A DNA stretch of 64,000 bases from Candidatus Defluviibacillus avedoerensis (lineage in GTDB: Bacteria; Pseudomonadota; Gammaproteobacteria; Burkholderiales; Burkholderiaceae_C): NCBI GenBank assembly GCA_016703665.1, contig JADJBS010000015.1, forward strand, positions 123,834 through 187,833, given 5' to 3'. A program made the translations under genes and the position numbers. Below, piece by piece: positions 17,786 through 25,760 of this stretch; position 1 is the first letter of the stretch; every line of letters starts with the position of its first letter. The notes under the pieces are model-generated. The model was not told the DNA's origin, made no database searches, and worked only from the letters and a program-made list of their open reading frames with translations.

Positions 17786-17848
17786 AAATTGTGTCGACAC
17801 CCAGCGGCTTGGCCAGATGTGAGCGGCGATTATAGGCGGCAGCTTTGC

Positions 17849-18877
17849 CTAATCAGCCTGGATGTTGCCTGCTTTGACCACTTTGCCCCATTTTGTGATC
17901 TCCTGGTTCAGCGTTCTGGCGAATTGCTCAGGGGAACCCGGCATGGCCTCTGCACCTACTTGGTGAAGCCGCTGCTTGACATCAGCCTGCCCCAGCACCT
18001 TGCCAATGTCGGCGTTGAGTCGGGCCACAATGTCTTTGGGTGTTCCGGCGGGCAGTACAAAACCTGCCCAGGAATAGGCTTCATAGTCGGGCAGTCCAGA
18101 TTCAGCAATGGTTGGCAAGTCTGGCAGCAAGGCTGAGCGTTGGGCACTGGCCACTGCAATGGCCCGTACCCGGCCACTCTTGATGTGGGCGAGGGCGGTG
18201 GGCGCATCGCTGAACATCAGTTGCACCTGACCACCCAGCAAGTCGTTCATGGCCGGGGCACTGCCCTTGTAGGGCACATGCAAAAGCTGGGTACCTGCAT
18301 GCATGTTGAACAGCTCGCCCGCCAGGTGCGTACCGCCGCCATTGCCACTGGATGCAAAACTTAGCTTGCCAGGCTGCGACTTGGCCAGCGCGATCAATTC
18401 TGCAACGGTACGCACCGGGACGGATGGATGTGCAACCAATACCACTGGGAATAAGGTACCAAAGCTTACCGGAACAAAATCTTTCTCGATGTTGTAGGGC
18501 AGATTCGGCTTGAGGGCGGGTAAGACTGAGTGATGAATGGCGCATAAAAACACGCTGTAGCCGTCCGCTGGCTGCTTGGCTGCAAACTCGGCACCCACAA
18601 TGCCGCCAGCACCTGCCCGGTTGTCCACCACCACAGGCTGGCCCCAAAGCTCGGAGAGTTTTTGCGCCGTGACCCGCCCCAGCGTATCCACGGGGCCGCC
18701 AGCGGGGAAAGGAACAATGAGCTTCACTTGCCGCACTGGGTATGCGCCAGATTGCGCTATGGCGGGTCTGGCAAAAGTGCCTGCCATCATTGAGGCAGAT
18801 GCTGCAACAATGACCTGACGGCGGGTCAAGCTGGGGACCTGGGTAGGTACTTGGAATGGTTCGGGTAATTGACGCAT
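17849..18877 (-). CDS. Bug/TTT-family periplasmic solute-binding protein
   Basis: A 342-residue tripartite tricarboxylate transporter (Bug) receptor, the very abundant Burkholderiales family of periplasmic ligand-binding proteins. The ATG at 18877 has AGGAGA eight bases upstream, which decides against longer in-frame starts. The leader has a twin-arginine style sequence (SLTRRQVIVAASASMMAG) and an ALA-type cleavage context near AIAQ. Family hallmarks are VKLIVPFPAGGPVDTLGR, VDNRAGAGGIVGAEFAAK, and HVPYKGSAPAMNDLLGGQVQ. The membrane partners TctA/TctB are not adjacent, so the ligand and transporter are unknown. It is divergent from alaS, with 68 bases between starts. Confidence 0.9.
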   Translation of the reverse strand: MRQLPEPFQVPTQVPSLTRRQVIVAASASMMAGTFARPAIAQSGAYPVRQVKLIVPFPAGGPVDTLGRVTAQKLSELWGQPVVVDNRAGAGGIVGAEFAAKQPADGYSVFLCAIHHSVLPALKPNLPYNIEKDFVPVSFGTLFPVVLVAHPSVPVRTVAELIALAKSQPGKLSFASSGNGGGTHLAGELFNMHAGTQLLHVPYKGSAPAMNDLLGGQVQLMFSDAPTALAHIKSGRVRAIAVASAQRSALLPDLPTIAESGLPDYEAYSWAGFVLPAGTPKDIVARLNADIGKVLGQADVKQRLHQVGAEAMPGSPEQFARTLNQEITKWGKVVKAGNIQAD

Positions 18878-18945
18878 AAGACGGTCTCCTGAAAAGTTCG
18901 CTTGTCCCCTGATAATAGAGGGCTTAACAAAAATTGATCGAACCC

Positions 18946-21571
18946 ATGTCCACGCCTCCCATGAATGTCGCTGACATTCGCAAATCATTCCTCGATTTTT
19001 TTGCGTCCAAAGGCCACACCGTGGTGGAAAGCAGTCCGCTGGTGCCCGGTAACGACCCGACGTTGATGTTCACCAACTCGGGCATGGTTCAGTTCAAGGA
19101 CGTGTTTTTAGGCACCGACAAGCGCTCTTATGTACGCGCCGCATCCGTACAGGCCTGCCTGCGTGCGGGTGGCAAGCACAATGATCTGGAGAACGTGGGC
19201 TACACCGCTCGCCACCATACCTTCTTTGAAATGCTAGGTAACTGGAGCTTTGGCGACTACTTCAAGCGTGAGTCGCTCAAGTGGGCCTGGGAACTGCTGA
19301 CCGACGTTTACAAGCTGCCCAAAGACCGCCTGCTGGCCACTGTCTACCAAGAGGACGACGAGGCCTACGACATCTGGACCAAAGAAATTGGTCTGCCGCC
19401 CGAGCGCGTGATTCGTATTGGCGACAACAAGGGTGGCCGCTATAAGAGCGACAACTTCTGGATGATGGCTGACACCGGCCCCTGCGGTCCGTGCAGCGAG
19501 ATCTTCTACGACCACGGTGACCACATTCCCGGTGGCCCTCCCGGCAGCCCCGATGAAGACGGTGACCGTTTCATCGAGATCTGGAACAACGTGTTCATGC
19601 AGTTCAACATGGACGAGACCGGAGCCGTCACGCCGCTGCCTGCGCCTTGCGTAGACACCGGCATGGGACTGGAACGCCTGGCTGCGATCTTGCAGCACGT
19701 GCACAGCAATTACGAGATTGACCTGTTTGGCCAACTCATCAATGCGGCGGCGCGCGAAACGGGTTGCACCGATCTGGCCAATCCATCGCTGAAGGTGATC
19801 GCCGATCACATCCGTGCCACCGCTTTCCTGGTCAGCGATGGTGTGATCCCCTCCAACGAAGGCCGAGGCTATGTGCAGCGCCGTATCGTACGCCGTGCAA
19901 TTCGCCATGGCTACAAGCTGGGCAAGAAGACACCTTTCTTCCACAAACTGGTGAAAGACTTGGTGCAGGTGATGGGCGCAGCCTATCCCAATTTGGCAAA
20001 TCAAGAAGCCCGCATCACCGAAGTGCTGCGCGTTGAAGAAGAAAGATTCTTTGAGACGCTGGCGACGGGCATGGAAATCCTGGAAGGCGCGCTAAAAGAC
20101 GGAGCCAAGGTCTTACCGGGGGATGTGGCCTTCAAACTGCACGATACCTACGGCTTCCCGCTCGATCTCTCGGCCGATGTGTGCCGCGAAAACGGCGTGG
20201 ATGTGGACAGTGCAGGCTTCAATGCTGCCATGGAAGCTCAAAAAGCCAAAGGCCGTGCGGCAGGCAAGTTCAAGATGGACAAGGCGCTGGAATACACCGG
20301 CGCTGGCAATACCTTTGTCGGTTACGACCTGCTGACCCAGGCTGCCAAGGTGTTGGCTTTGTACGTGGATGGTTTGTCTGTGACTGAATTCAAAGCAGGA
20401 CAGAACGGCATTGTCGTCCTGGACACCACACCGTTCTATGCCGAGAGTGGGGGTCAGGTGGGCGACCAGGGGGCTGTGTTCAATGACGCAGTCTTGTTCG
20501 AGGTGGCTGACACCCAAAAGATCAAGGCCGATGTGTTTGGCCACCATGGCACGCTGAAAAATGGTAGCCTGAGGGTGGGCGACAGCGGTCACGGCCCATG
20601 TGGACGCCGCTGTCCGCGCCGCCAGCATGCGCAACCACTCTGCCACTCACCTGATGCACAAAGCCTTGCGCGAGGTGCTGGGTGATCACGTGGCTCAAAA
20701 GGGCAGCTTGGTGGATGCCGACAAAACCCGGTTCGACTTCACCCACAACGCACCGGTCACAGACGCGCAAATCCGCGAGATCGAGGCCAAGGTAAACGCC
20801 GAAATCCTGGAAAACGCAGCGGCTCAAGCCCGCGTGATGGACATTGAATCGGCCAAGCAGACCGGCGCCATGATGCTTTTTGGTGAAAAGTACGGCGACA
20901 CCGTGCGCGTGCTGGACATCGGCACCAGCCGCGAACTGTGCGGCGGTACCCATGTGCAGCGCAGCGGTGACATTGGCTTTTTTAAGGTTACGGCTGAAAG
21001 TGGTGTTGCCGCAGGCGTGCGCCGGATCGAAGCCATCACTGGCGCCAATGCTCTCGCCTATGTGCAGCAACTGGAATCCACCGTGACGCAGGCTTCGGGG
21101 ACGCTCAAATCTGCTCCGACCGAGCTTCAATCCCGCATCGATCAGGTGCTGGATCATGTCAAGGCGCTCGAAAAAGAAGTCGCCCAGCTCAAAGGAAAAC
21201 TGGCCTCGTCTCAGGGCGACGAGTTGATGGCTCAGGCCATGGAGTACAAGGGCCTGAAGATTTTGGCCGCTCGCCTTGAAGGCGTGGATGCCAAGACCTT
21301 GCGCGACACCATGGACAAGCTCAAGGACAAGCTCAAGACGGCCGTCATCGTGCTGGCCGCCGTGGACGGCGACAAGGTGCAACTGGCCGCAGGCGTGACG
21401 GCTGACAGCCTTGGCAAGGTCAAGGCGGGCGAACTCGTCAACTTTGTGGCCCAACAGGTAGGTGGCAAAGGCGGCGGCAAGCCCGACATGGCCATGGCAG
21501 GTGGCACAGATGCGTCCAAACTCACGACAGCGCTGGCGTCGGTGCACGCCTGGGTGGCCGAACGAGTCTAA
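18946..21571 (+). CDS. alaS: Alanyl-tRNA synthetase, frameshifted in this sequence
   Basis: AlaRS charges tRNA-Ala and edits mischarged Ser/Gly. The first part starts MSTPPMNVADIRKSFLDFFA (an alternative ATG lies at 18961) and has the class II core (LRAGGKHNDLENVGYTARHH, GMGLERLAAILQ). The frame runs into nonsense after LRVGDS near 20586. The +1 frame then gives VTAHVDAAVRAAS and the editing-domain zinc motifs NHSATHLMHKAL and CGGTHVQRSGDIGFF, ending at 21571. Removing one G from the GG at 20587-20588 restores a single frame of 874 residues, the usual length. AlaRS is essential, so this is most likely a sequence error and not a dead gene. Confidence 0.92.
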
Positions 21572-21590
21572 ATGCCTCTAGGTGTTTTTA

Positions 21591-21607
21591 ACTACTAAAT
21601 TTATAGC
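21591..21607. repeat. Short palindrome ACTAC-N7-ATAGC after alaS
   Basis: ACTACTAAATTTATAGC lies between alaS and the GNAT gene. It matches the GCTAY-N7-RTAGC family in spacing and in all but one arm base. The rest of the 84-base gap also holds CCGGTATACCGG, a perfect 12-base dyad, near 21620. Confidence 0.4.
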
Positions 21608-21655
21608 AACCAAAGCTCATCCGGTATACCGGAGGGGCATTTTTATCCCATATTC

Positions 21656-22174
21656 ATGTCCGGAATCGAAGTTCGACCAGCCACCCTGCGTGATGCCAAA
21701 GCCATTGCCACCATCCATGTCAAAGTCTGGCAAGAAGCCTACGCAGAGATCCTGCCTGCCGAAACCCTCAAAACCTTGTCAGTCGAAAAGCGCCAAGCCA
21801 TGTGGCGCGAAGCCATCGAGTACAGTGAGCCTCAAGTGTTGGTCGCCTTGAGTGGCGGCGAGATCGTTGGCTTTGTTGGCTTTGACCGCTCTCGCGATCC
21901 CAAATCCAAGCCCACCACCGGTGAAATCTGGGCCATGTATGTGCTGCCCAGCAACTGGAACAAGGGCGTTGGCCTAGCCCTGTGGGACGGTGCCCGCGAG
22001 GGGTTGATCGAAGAGGGCTGTACCAATGTGACCCTTTGGGCCATGCTGCGTAACGAGCGTGCCATCCGCTTTTACACGCTGGCCGGGTTCAAACGTGAAC
22101 TGAACACGGCCAAAACAGTGGAAATGGGGGGGGTCAAGGTGGAAGAGATTCGCATGGCCCGTCTGCTCAACTGA
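21656..22174 (+). CDS. GNAT-family N-acetyltransferase
   Basis: A 172-residue Gcn5-related acetyltransferase that transfers acetyl from acetyl-CoA to an amine. Conserved motif D/A elements are visible: IEVRPATLRDAKAIATIHVK at the start, IWAMYVLPSNWNKGVGLALW (acetyl-CoA loop, with G-x-G of the pyrophosphate loop) and NERAIRFYTLAGFKRE at the end. It follows alaS by 84 bases in the same direction, and no strong terminator lies between. The substrate cannot be told from sequence; many relatives are annotated only as family members. Confidence 0.85.
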   Translation: MSGIEVRPATLRDAKAIATIHVKVWQEAYAEILPAETLKTLSVEKRQAMWREAIEYSEPQVLVALSGGEIVGFVGFDRSRDPKSKPTTGEIWAMYVLPSNWNKGVGLALWDGAREGLIEEGCTNVTLWAMLRNERAIRFYTLAGFKRELNTAKTVEMGGVKVEEIRMARLLN

Positions 22175-22259
22175 TTTTCTGATCCCCTATCATTTAGGTA
22201 TGAATTGCATTTGGGCAAAATGATCTTGCCCAGAGGCATGCAAGAATTCACACTTCTTA

Positions 22260-23573
22260 ATGAAGCTATCCTTCATGGCGTTCAAGCGTTTTGCGGTTTT
22301 CTCCAGCTGGCTTGTGCTCAGTTCGCTATGCCACTGCGTTGCCATGGCAGAGGAATCAGTCACAGCGTCTGGACTGCGTCTTAACGGCTTCGGCACATTG
22401 GGGCTGACCAAATATTCATCCGATTTTGGTGGATCTTTCAGGCGTGATGTCTCTCAACCCATGAACCAGGAAGGTATTCGAGGTAACCTGGACAGCCGCT
22501 TTGGTGTTCAGGTCAACTATGCTGTCAATGATCGGCTTGAGCTGGTTGCCCAAGCTGTGCTCAGGCAGCGCCCTTCACCAAGCCAGCTCCAAGACTCTGT
22601 GGAGTGGGCGTTCGCCGCCTATCAGCTGACCCCACAGATTCAGGTTCGTGGTGGTCGGACTGGGATGGATCTCTTCCTGCAATCGGACTATCGGAGCGTA
22701 GGTTTTGCGTATGTCGCGGCGCGGCCTAATATCGATTTCTATTCCATGCTTCCCCTCACGGGGCTTGACGGCATGGACCTGACCCATCGATGGACGGGCG
22801 AAGACATTGAATGGCGCCTGAAAGGCTTTGCTGGAAAAAGTAGCTACAGCGTTGCTGCAAGTGGGCTTTCAACCCAAAAAGGTGAGCTCAGCTCTGTGAT
22901 GGGTTTAGTGCTTTCCCGGGAAAGCCATAGTCTGCTGCTCAGAGGTACTCTCGCCCAAGCCAAGCTGGACTTCAAATCGATTGACGCAATGCAGCTTCAG
23001 CAGGGCTTGAGTTCCCTCTCGTCGATGCCTCTGCCTGTCGTCGCAGCGCAAGCAAAGGACTTGAATGACCAGCTCCGTTTCCGCGACATCCATGTGACGT
23101 ATGGTTCCCTGGGGTTGGCGTATGACAAGAACAACTGGATATTCACTTCAGAGGTTGTTAGAACGCGCAGCAATGCGCCGATAGCATCCGTGAGAGCGGG
23201 CTATGCCATGCTTGGACGCAGGATTGGGCGCGTGACGCTGTACAGCTCAATCAGCGGCGTTCGATCAGAGTTGAACCCCGTCGTTGACCCTCAGTGGGGA
23301 CAGGCACTGGCGCAGTTGGTGTCAGTGATTGGCGCTGGCACTGTGGCACAGGCACAGCTTGCTGGCACCATGGCATCTGGGTTGATTAATTCAGGGCGGA
23401 TTCAGCAGCGAACATTTTCCTTGGGTTTTCGATGGGACCTGGATCCCCGTATCGCACTGAAGCTTCAATGGGATCGTGTTTTCGTATCACCCCATGGTGG
23501 AGCCATCTGGGTGGGTGATTCAAGCGGAGGTCGCGCTCAGGTCGGCACCGTCATGGTGGATTTTTTGTTTTGA
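22260..23573 (+). CDS. Outer-membrane beta-barrel protein of a c-di-GMP-linked unit
   Basis: A 437-residue protein with a signal sequence (FAVFSSWLVLSSLCHCVAMA, cleavage near AMA-EES), many alternating hydrophobic strands and a C-terminal phenylalanine (VDFLF) expected for Bam recognition. It is therefore an outer-membrane barrel. SRFGVQVNYAVNDRLELVAQ and VRGGRTGMDLFLQSDYRSVG are strand-like regions; a porin-like fold is likely but the family is not named with confidence. It starts a three-gene unit: 9 bases to the periplasmic binding protein and 17 more to the diguanylate cyclase. The start ATG at 22260 is weakly supported; MAFKRF at 22275 is an alternative. Confidence 0.68.
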   Translation: MKLSFMAFKRFAVFSSWLVLSSLCHCVAMAEESVTASGLRLNGFGTLGLTKYSSDFGGSFRRDVSQPMNQEGIRGNLDSRFGVQVNYAVNDRLELVAQAVLRQRPSPSQLQDSVEWAFAAYQLTPQIQVRGGRTGMDLFLQSDYRSVGFAYVAARPNIDFYSMLPLTGLDGMDLTHRWTGEDIEWRLKGFAGKSSYSVAASGLSTQKGELSSVMGLVLSRESHSLLLRGTLAQAKLDFKSIDAMQLQQGLSSLSSMPLPVVAAQAKDLNDQLRFRDIHVTYGSLGLAYDKNNWIFTSEVVRTRSNAPIASVRAGYAMLGRRIGRVTLYSSISGVRSELNPVVDPQWGQALAQLVSVIGAGTVAQAQLAGTMASGLINSGRIQQRTFSLGFRWDLDPRIALKLQWDRVFVSPHGGAIWVGDSSGGRAQVGTVMVDFLF

Positions 23574-23582
23574 AGGCTCGGT

Positions 23583-24017
23583 ATGAAGAACCCCTTCATC
23601 CTGCCCCTTCTTGCTGTTTTGAGCATGTGCTTTTGTGAATTTACAAACGCTGATGTTTACGTGATTGCAGGGACTCAAAGTCCCTGGAGCGGCTTGACAC
23701 AAAAGGATCTTTTGGCGCTCTACATGGGACGAAGCCGAAGTCTTGATCCAGGTGGCTTTGCGAGCGTGTTGGATTTACCCCGATCGCATCCAACGAGAGA
23801 TGAGTTTTATACCGCTTTGACTGGGATGAGTCCGGCCCAGGTGAGCAGTTATTGGTCACGACTGATCTTTGCTGGCAAAACCCTGCCACCGCCTACCTTG
23901 CCAACTGAGCAGCTGATACTGGAGCAAGTTCAACGTAACCCCAAGGCCATTGGATACCAGAGCAAGCCACCAAGTGACCCGTCAGTGAAGACTTTGCTGG
24001 TGTTCAAAAGCCCTTGA
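23583..24017 (+). CDS. Periplasmic substrate-binding-like protein (PstS-type, short)
   Basis: A 144-residue exported protein. The signal peptide is ILPLLAVLSMCFCEFTNA-DVY. The mature part (VIAGTQSPWSGLTQKDLLAL, YMGRSRSL, YWSRLIFAGKTLPPP, NPKAIGYQ) resembles the single-lobe phosphate-binding-like domains that occur beside signalling proteins; it is far shorter than PstS itself. Cotranscription with an outer-membrane barrel upstream and a membrane diguanylate cyclase 17 bases downstream suggests a periplasmic sensor or ligand carrier that modulates the cyclase. That role is inference; no ligand can be assigned. Confidence 0.65.
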   Translation: MKNPFILPLLAVLSMCFCEFTNADVYVIAGTQSPWSGLTQKDLLALYMGRSRSLDPGGFASVLDLPRSHPTRDEFYTALTGMSPAQVSSYWSRLIFAGKTLPPPTLPTEQLILEQVQRNPKAIGYQSKPPSDPSVKTLLVFKSP

Positions 24018-24034
24018 ATGGTGTGATCTGAATA

Positions 24035-25684
24035 ATGGAAAACCCCTGGAAGAGACTCCAGTTGCGTCTGCTGACTTCAATTGTCCTGGGTACCTCTGTG
24101 TTTGCCTTGATTGCAGCAATTTTGGCTTTTCAGCTTGGTTTTGACAGAGCGATCCGAAATGGCCGCGCCAGCCTTGAAGGATTGATCACTGCCGTTGAAA
24201 AAACAGCTGCTATCGGGGCATACACTGGTGATACGGTGGTATTGCAGGAAATTGTGGATGGATTGGCTCGCGATCCCAATAGCCTCTACGTAGAAATTCG
24301 AAGCACTGAAGGGGGCATCCTGGCATCCCGGCAACTGGGTGCAGGTCGGGAGCCTGACTGGAGTGATACCGCGAACTATGTTGAACGGACTCTGGTTTCA
24401 CCCTTTCACCGGTCTGAATCAGTAGGGTCGTTACGAATCATGGCAAACCGTGAGCTGCTACAAGCGCAAGCCAAGCGCGAGGCAACCACGCTTGCAGCCA
24501 TGATGATTGTGCAGACGCTTTTGGTTGCGTTTCTGGTTTATTTGCTTGCAGCCCGTTTTGTTTCGCGTCCTATTGTGAACTTGGCCCAGAATTTGCGTGG
24601 GATGAAGCCTGGAACCAGTCAGCGAATCAAGCGGCTGCCGCGACATGATGCTGACGAAATTGGCACCCTTGTGGACGGTGCCAATGCCTTGCTGGAGGCG
24701 AATGAAATTGCTTTGCTGCGTGAACGAGAACTGCGTGCTGACGTGGAGGCCATGCAGGCGCAGTATCGCAAGATTTTCAATGCCAGTAGCGCAGGAATTT
24801 TTGTGCTGGCGGCAGATGGTCGCATGATTAATTGCAATCCAACGGTTCTTCGGATTGCAGGTATGTCAGAAACAGAGCCAGACCGTTTCAAGGGAATGGA
24901 TCTGGTGGGTGAAATTTTTGCATACCCTGATAAGGCCAGGAGCATGATGGCCGAAGCTGCCTGGTCTGGAGAGACGGTATCAGCTGACCTTGAGCTACGT
25001 CCGCAGGGCGGTAGGTTGCCCTGGGTTCATTGTTTGTTTTCTGTTCAGCCTACCGCGTTGAACTCTCTCACAACGCCACCCCAGGCTCGGGGTCTTGTCG
25101 AAGGTGTGATGTATGACATTACCGAGCGAAAACAATCCGAATCGGTGATGCTTCACCAAGCTGAGCATGACGACCTGACAGGACTGAAAAACCGTTTGAC
25201 GTCAGAGCGCATGGTGGATCGTTTTTTGGCAGACGCGGCCAACTCACGCGGTTCTGTGAGTATTCTTTACATCGATCTGGATGGTTTCAAGCTGGTGAAT
25301 GACCTGAAGGGCCACAAAGCCGGTGACCAAGTGTTGATTGAGTGCGCGGTACGCATGCGGACAGCGGTTCGGCGCTCTACGGATCTTGTGGGTCGGGTGG
25401 GGGGTGACGAATTTCTGATCGCCTTGAACAATGTGGGCCCGGCAGACCATAGTCTCACTGAGGTTGCGCAGGCACTCATTGATGCGCTGCGAAGCCCGTT
25501 TAATCTTGAGAACGACCATCAGGTCCACATCGGTGTCAGTATCGGGATTGCATGTTATCCGCAGCATGGACTAAACCGGATTGTCCTGATGCAGGAGGCG
25601 GACAACGTCATGTACGAAGTCAAGCGCACAGGGAAAAACAGTTTTGCACTGGCACTTTCTGATTCAAATTCAGCATTGAACTGA
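24035..25684 (+). CDS. Membrane diguanylate cyclase with CHASE8-like sensor, HAMP and PAS
   Basis: A 549-residue diguanylate cyclase. The N-terminus has one membrane segment (VLGTSVFALIAAILAF), a periplasmic sensor region about residues 45-145 resembling CHASE8 (AVEKTAAIGAYTGDT, EIVDGLARDPNSLYVEIRS), a second membrane segment (MMIVQTLLVAFLVYLLAA), HAMP, PAS (KIFNASSAGIFVLAADGRMI) and the GGDEF domain. The active-site motif is intact (RVGGDEFLIAL), and RSTD five residues before it is a canonical inhibitory I-site (RxxD), so product feedback is expected. No EAL domain. It is the third gene of the barrel/binding-protein/cyclase unit and likely converts a periplasmic cue into c-di-GMP. Confidence 0.9.
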   Translation: MENPWKRLQLRLLTSIVLGTSVFALIAAILAFQLGFDRAIRNGRASLEGLITAVEKTAAIGAYTGDTVVLQEIVDGLARDPNSLYVEIRSTEGGILASRQLGAGREPDWSDTANYVERTLVSPFHRSESVGSLRIMANRELLQAQAKREATTLAAMMIVQTLLVAFLVYLLAARFVSRPIVNLAQNLRGMKPGTSQRIKRLPRHDADEIGTLVDGANALLEANEIALLRERELRADVEAMQAQYRKIFNASSAGIFVLAADGRMINCNPTVLRIAGMSETEPDRFKGMDLVGEIFAYPDKARSMMAEAAWSGETVSADLELRPQGGRLPWVHCLFSVQPTALNSLTTPPQARGLVEGVMYDITERKQSESVMLHQAEHDDLTGLKNRLTSERMVDRFLADAANSRGSVSILYIDLDGFKLVNDLKGHKAGDQVLIECAVRMRTAVRRSTDLVGRVGGDEFLIALNNVGPADHSLTEVAQALIDALRSPFNLENDHQVHIGVSIGIACYPQHGLNRIVLMQEADNVMYEVKRTGKNSFALALSDSNSALN

Positions 25685-25711
25685 AAAAAAAACAGCCCGC
25701 TTACGCGGGCT
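25684..25711 (-). terminator. Terminator of hppA
   Basis: Read leftwards, AGCCCGC-GTAA-GCGGGCT is followed by G and nine T. It lies past the hppA stop at 25761 and overlaps the diguanylate cyclase stop from the other strand. The orientation of the T-tract assigns it to hppA. Confidence 0.8.
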
Positions 25712-25760
25712 ATTCAGGTTTGACATAAGTGGGATTGCTTGACCGCAACCCATGCATTCA

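Noticed and set aside
17506..17787. A small frame running through tRNA-Gly
   Set aside because: It translates the tRNA itself (the familiar GSIPITRS reading), a common false gene.
20570..20600. Programmed frameshifting in alaS
   Set aside because: No slippery heptamer followed by a pseudoknot, and a one-base G surplus explains the break simply.
20522..21547. A 341-codon open frame opposite alaS
   Set aside because: Antisense shadow of AlaRS editing and C-terminal domains; His-rich low-complexity reading with no domain.
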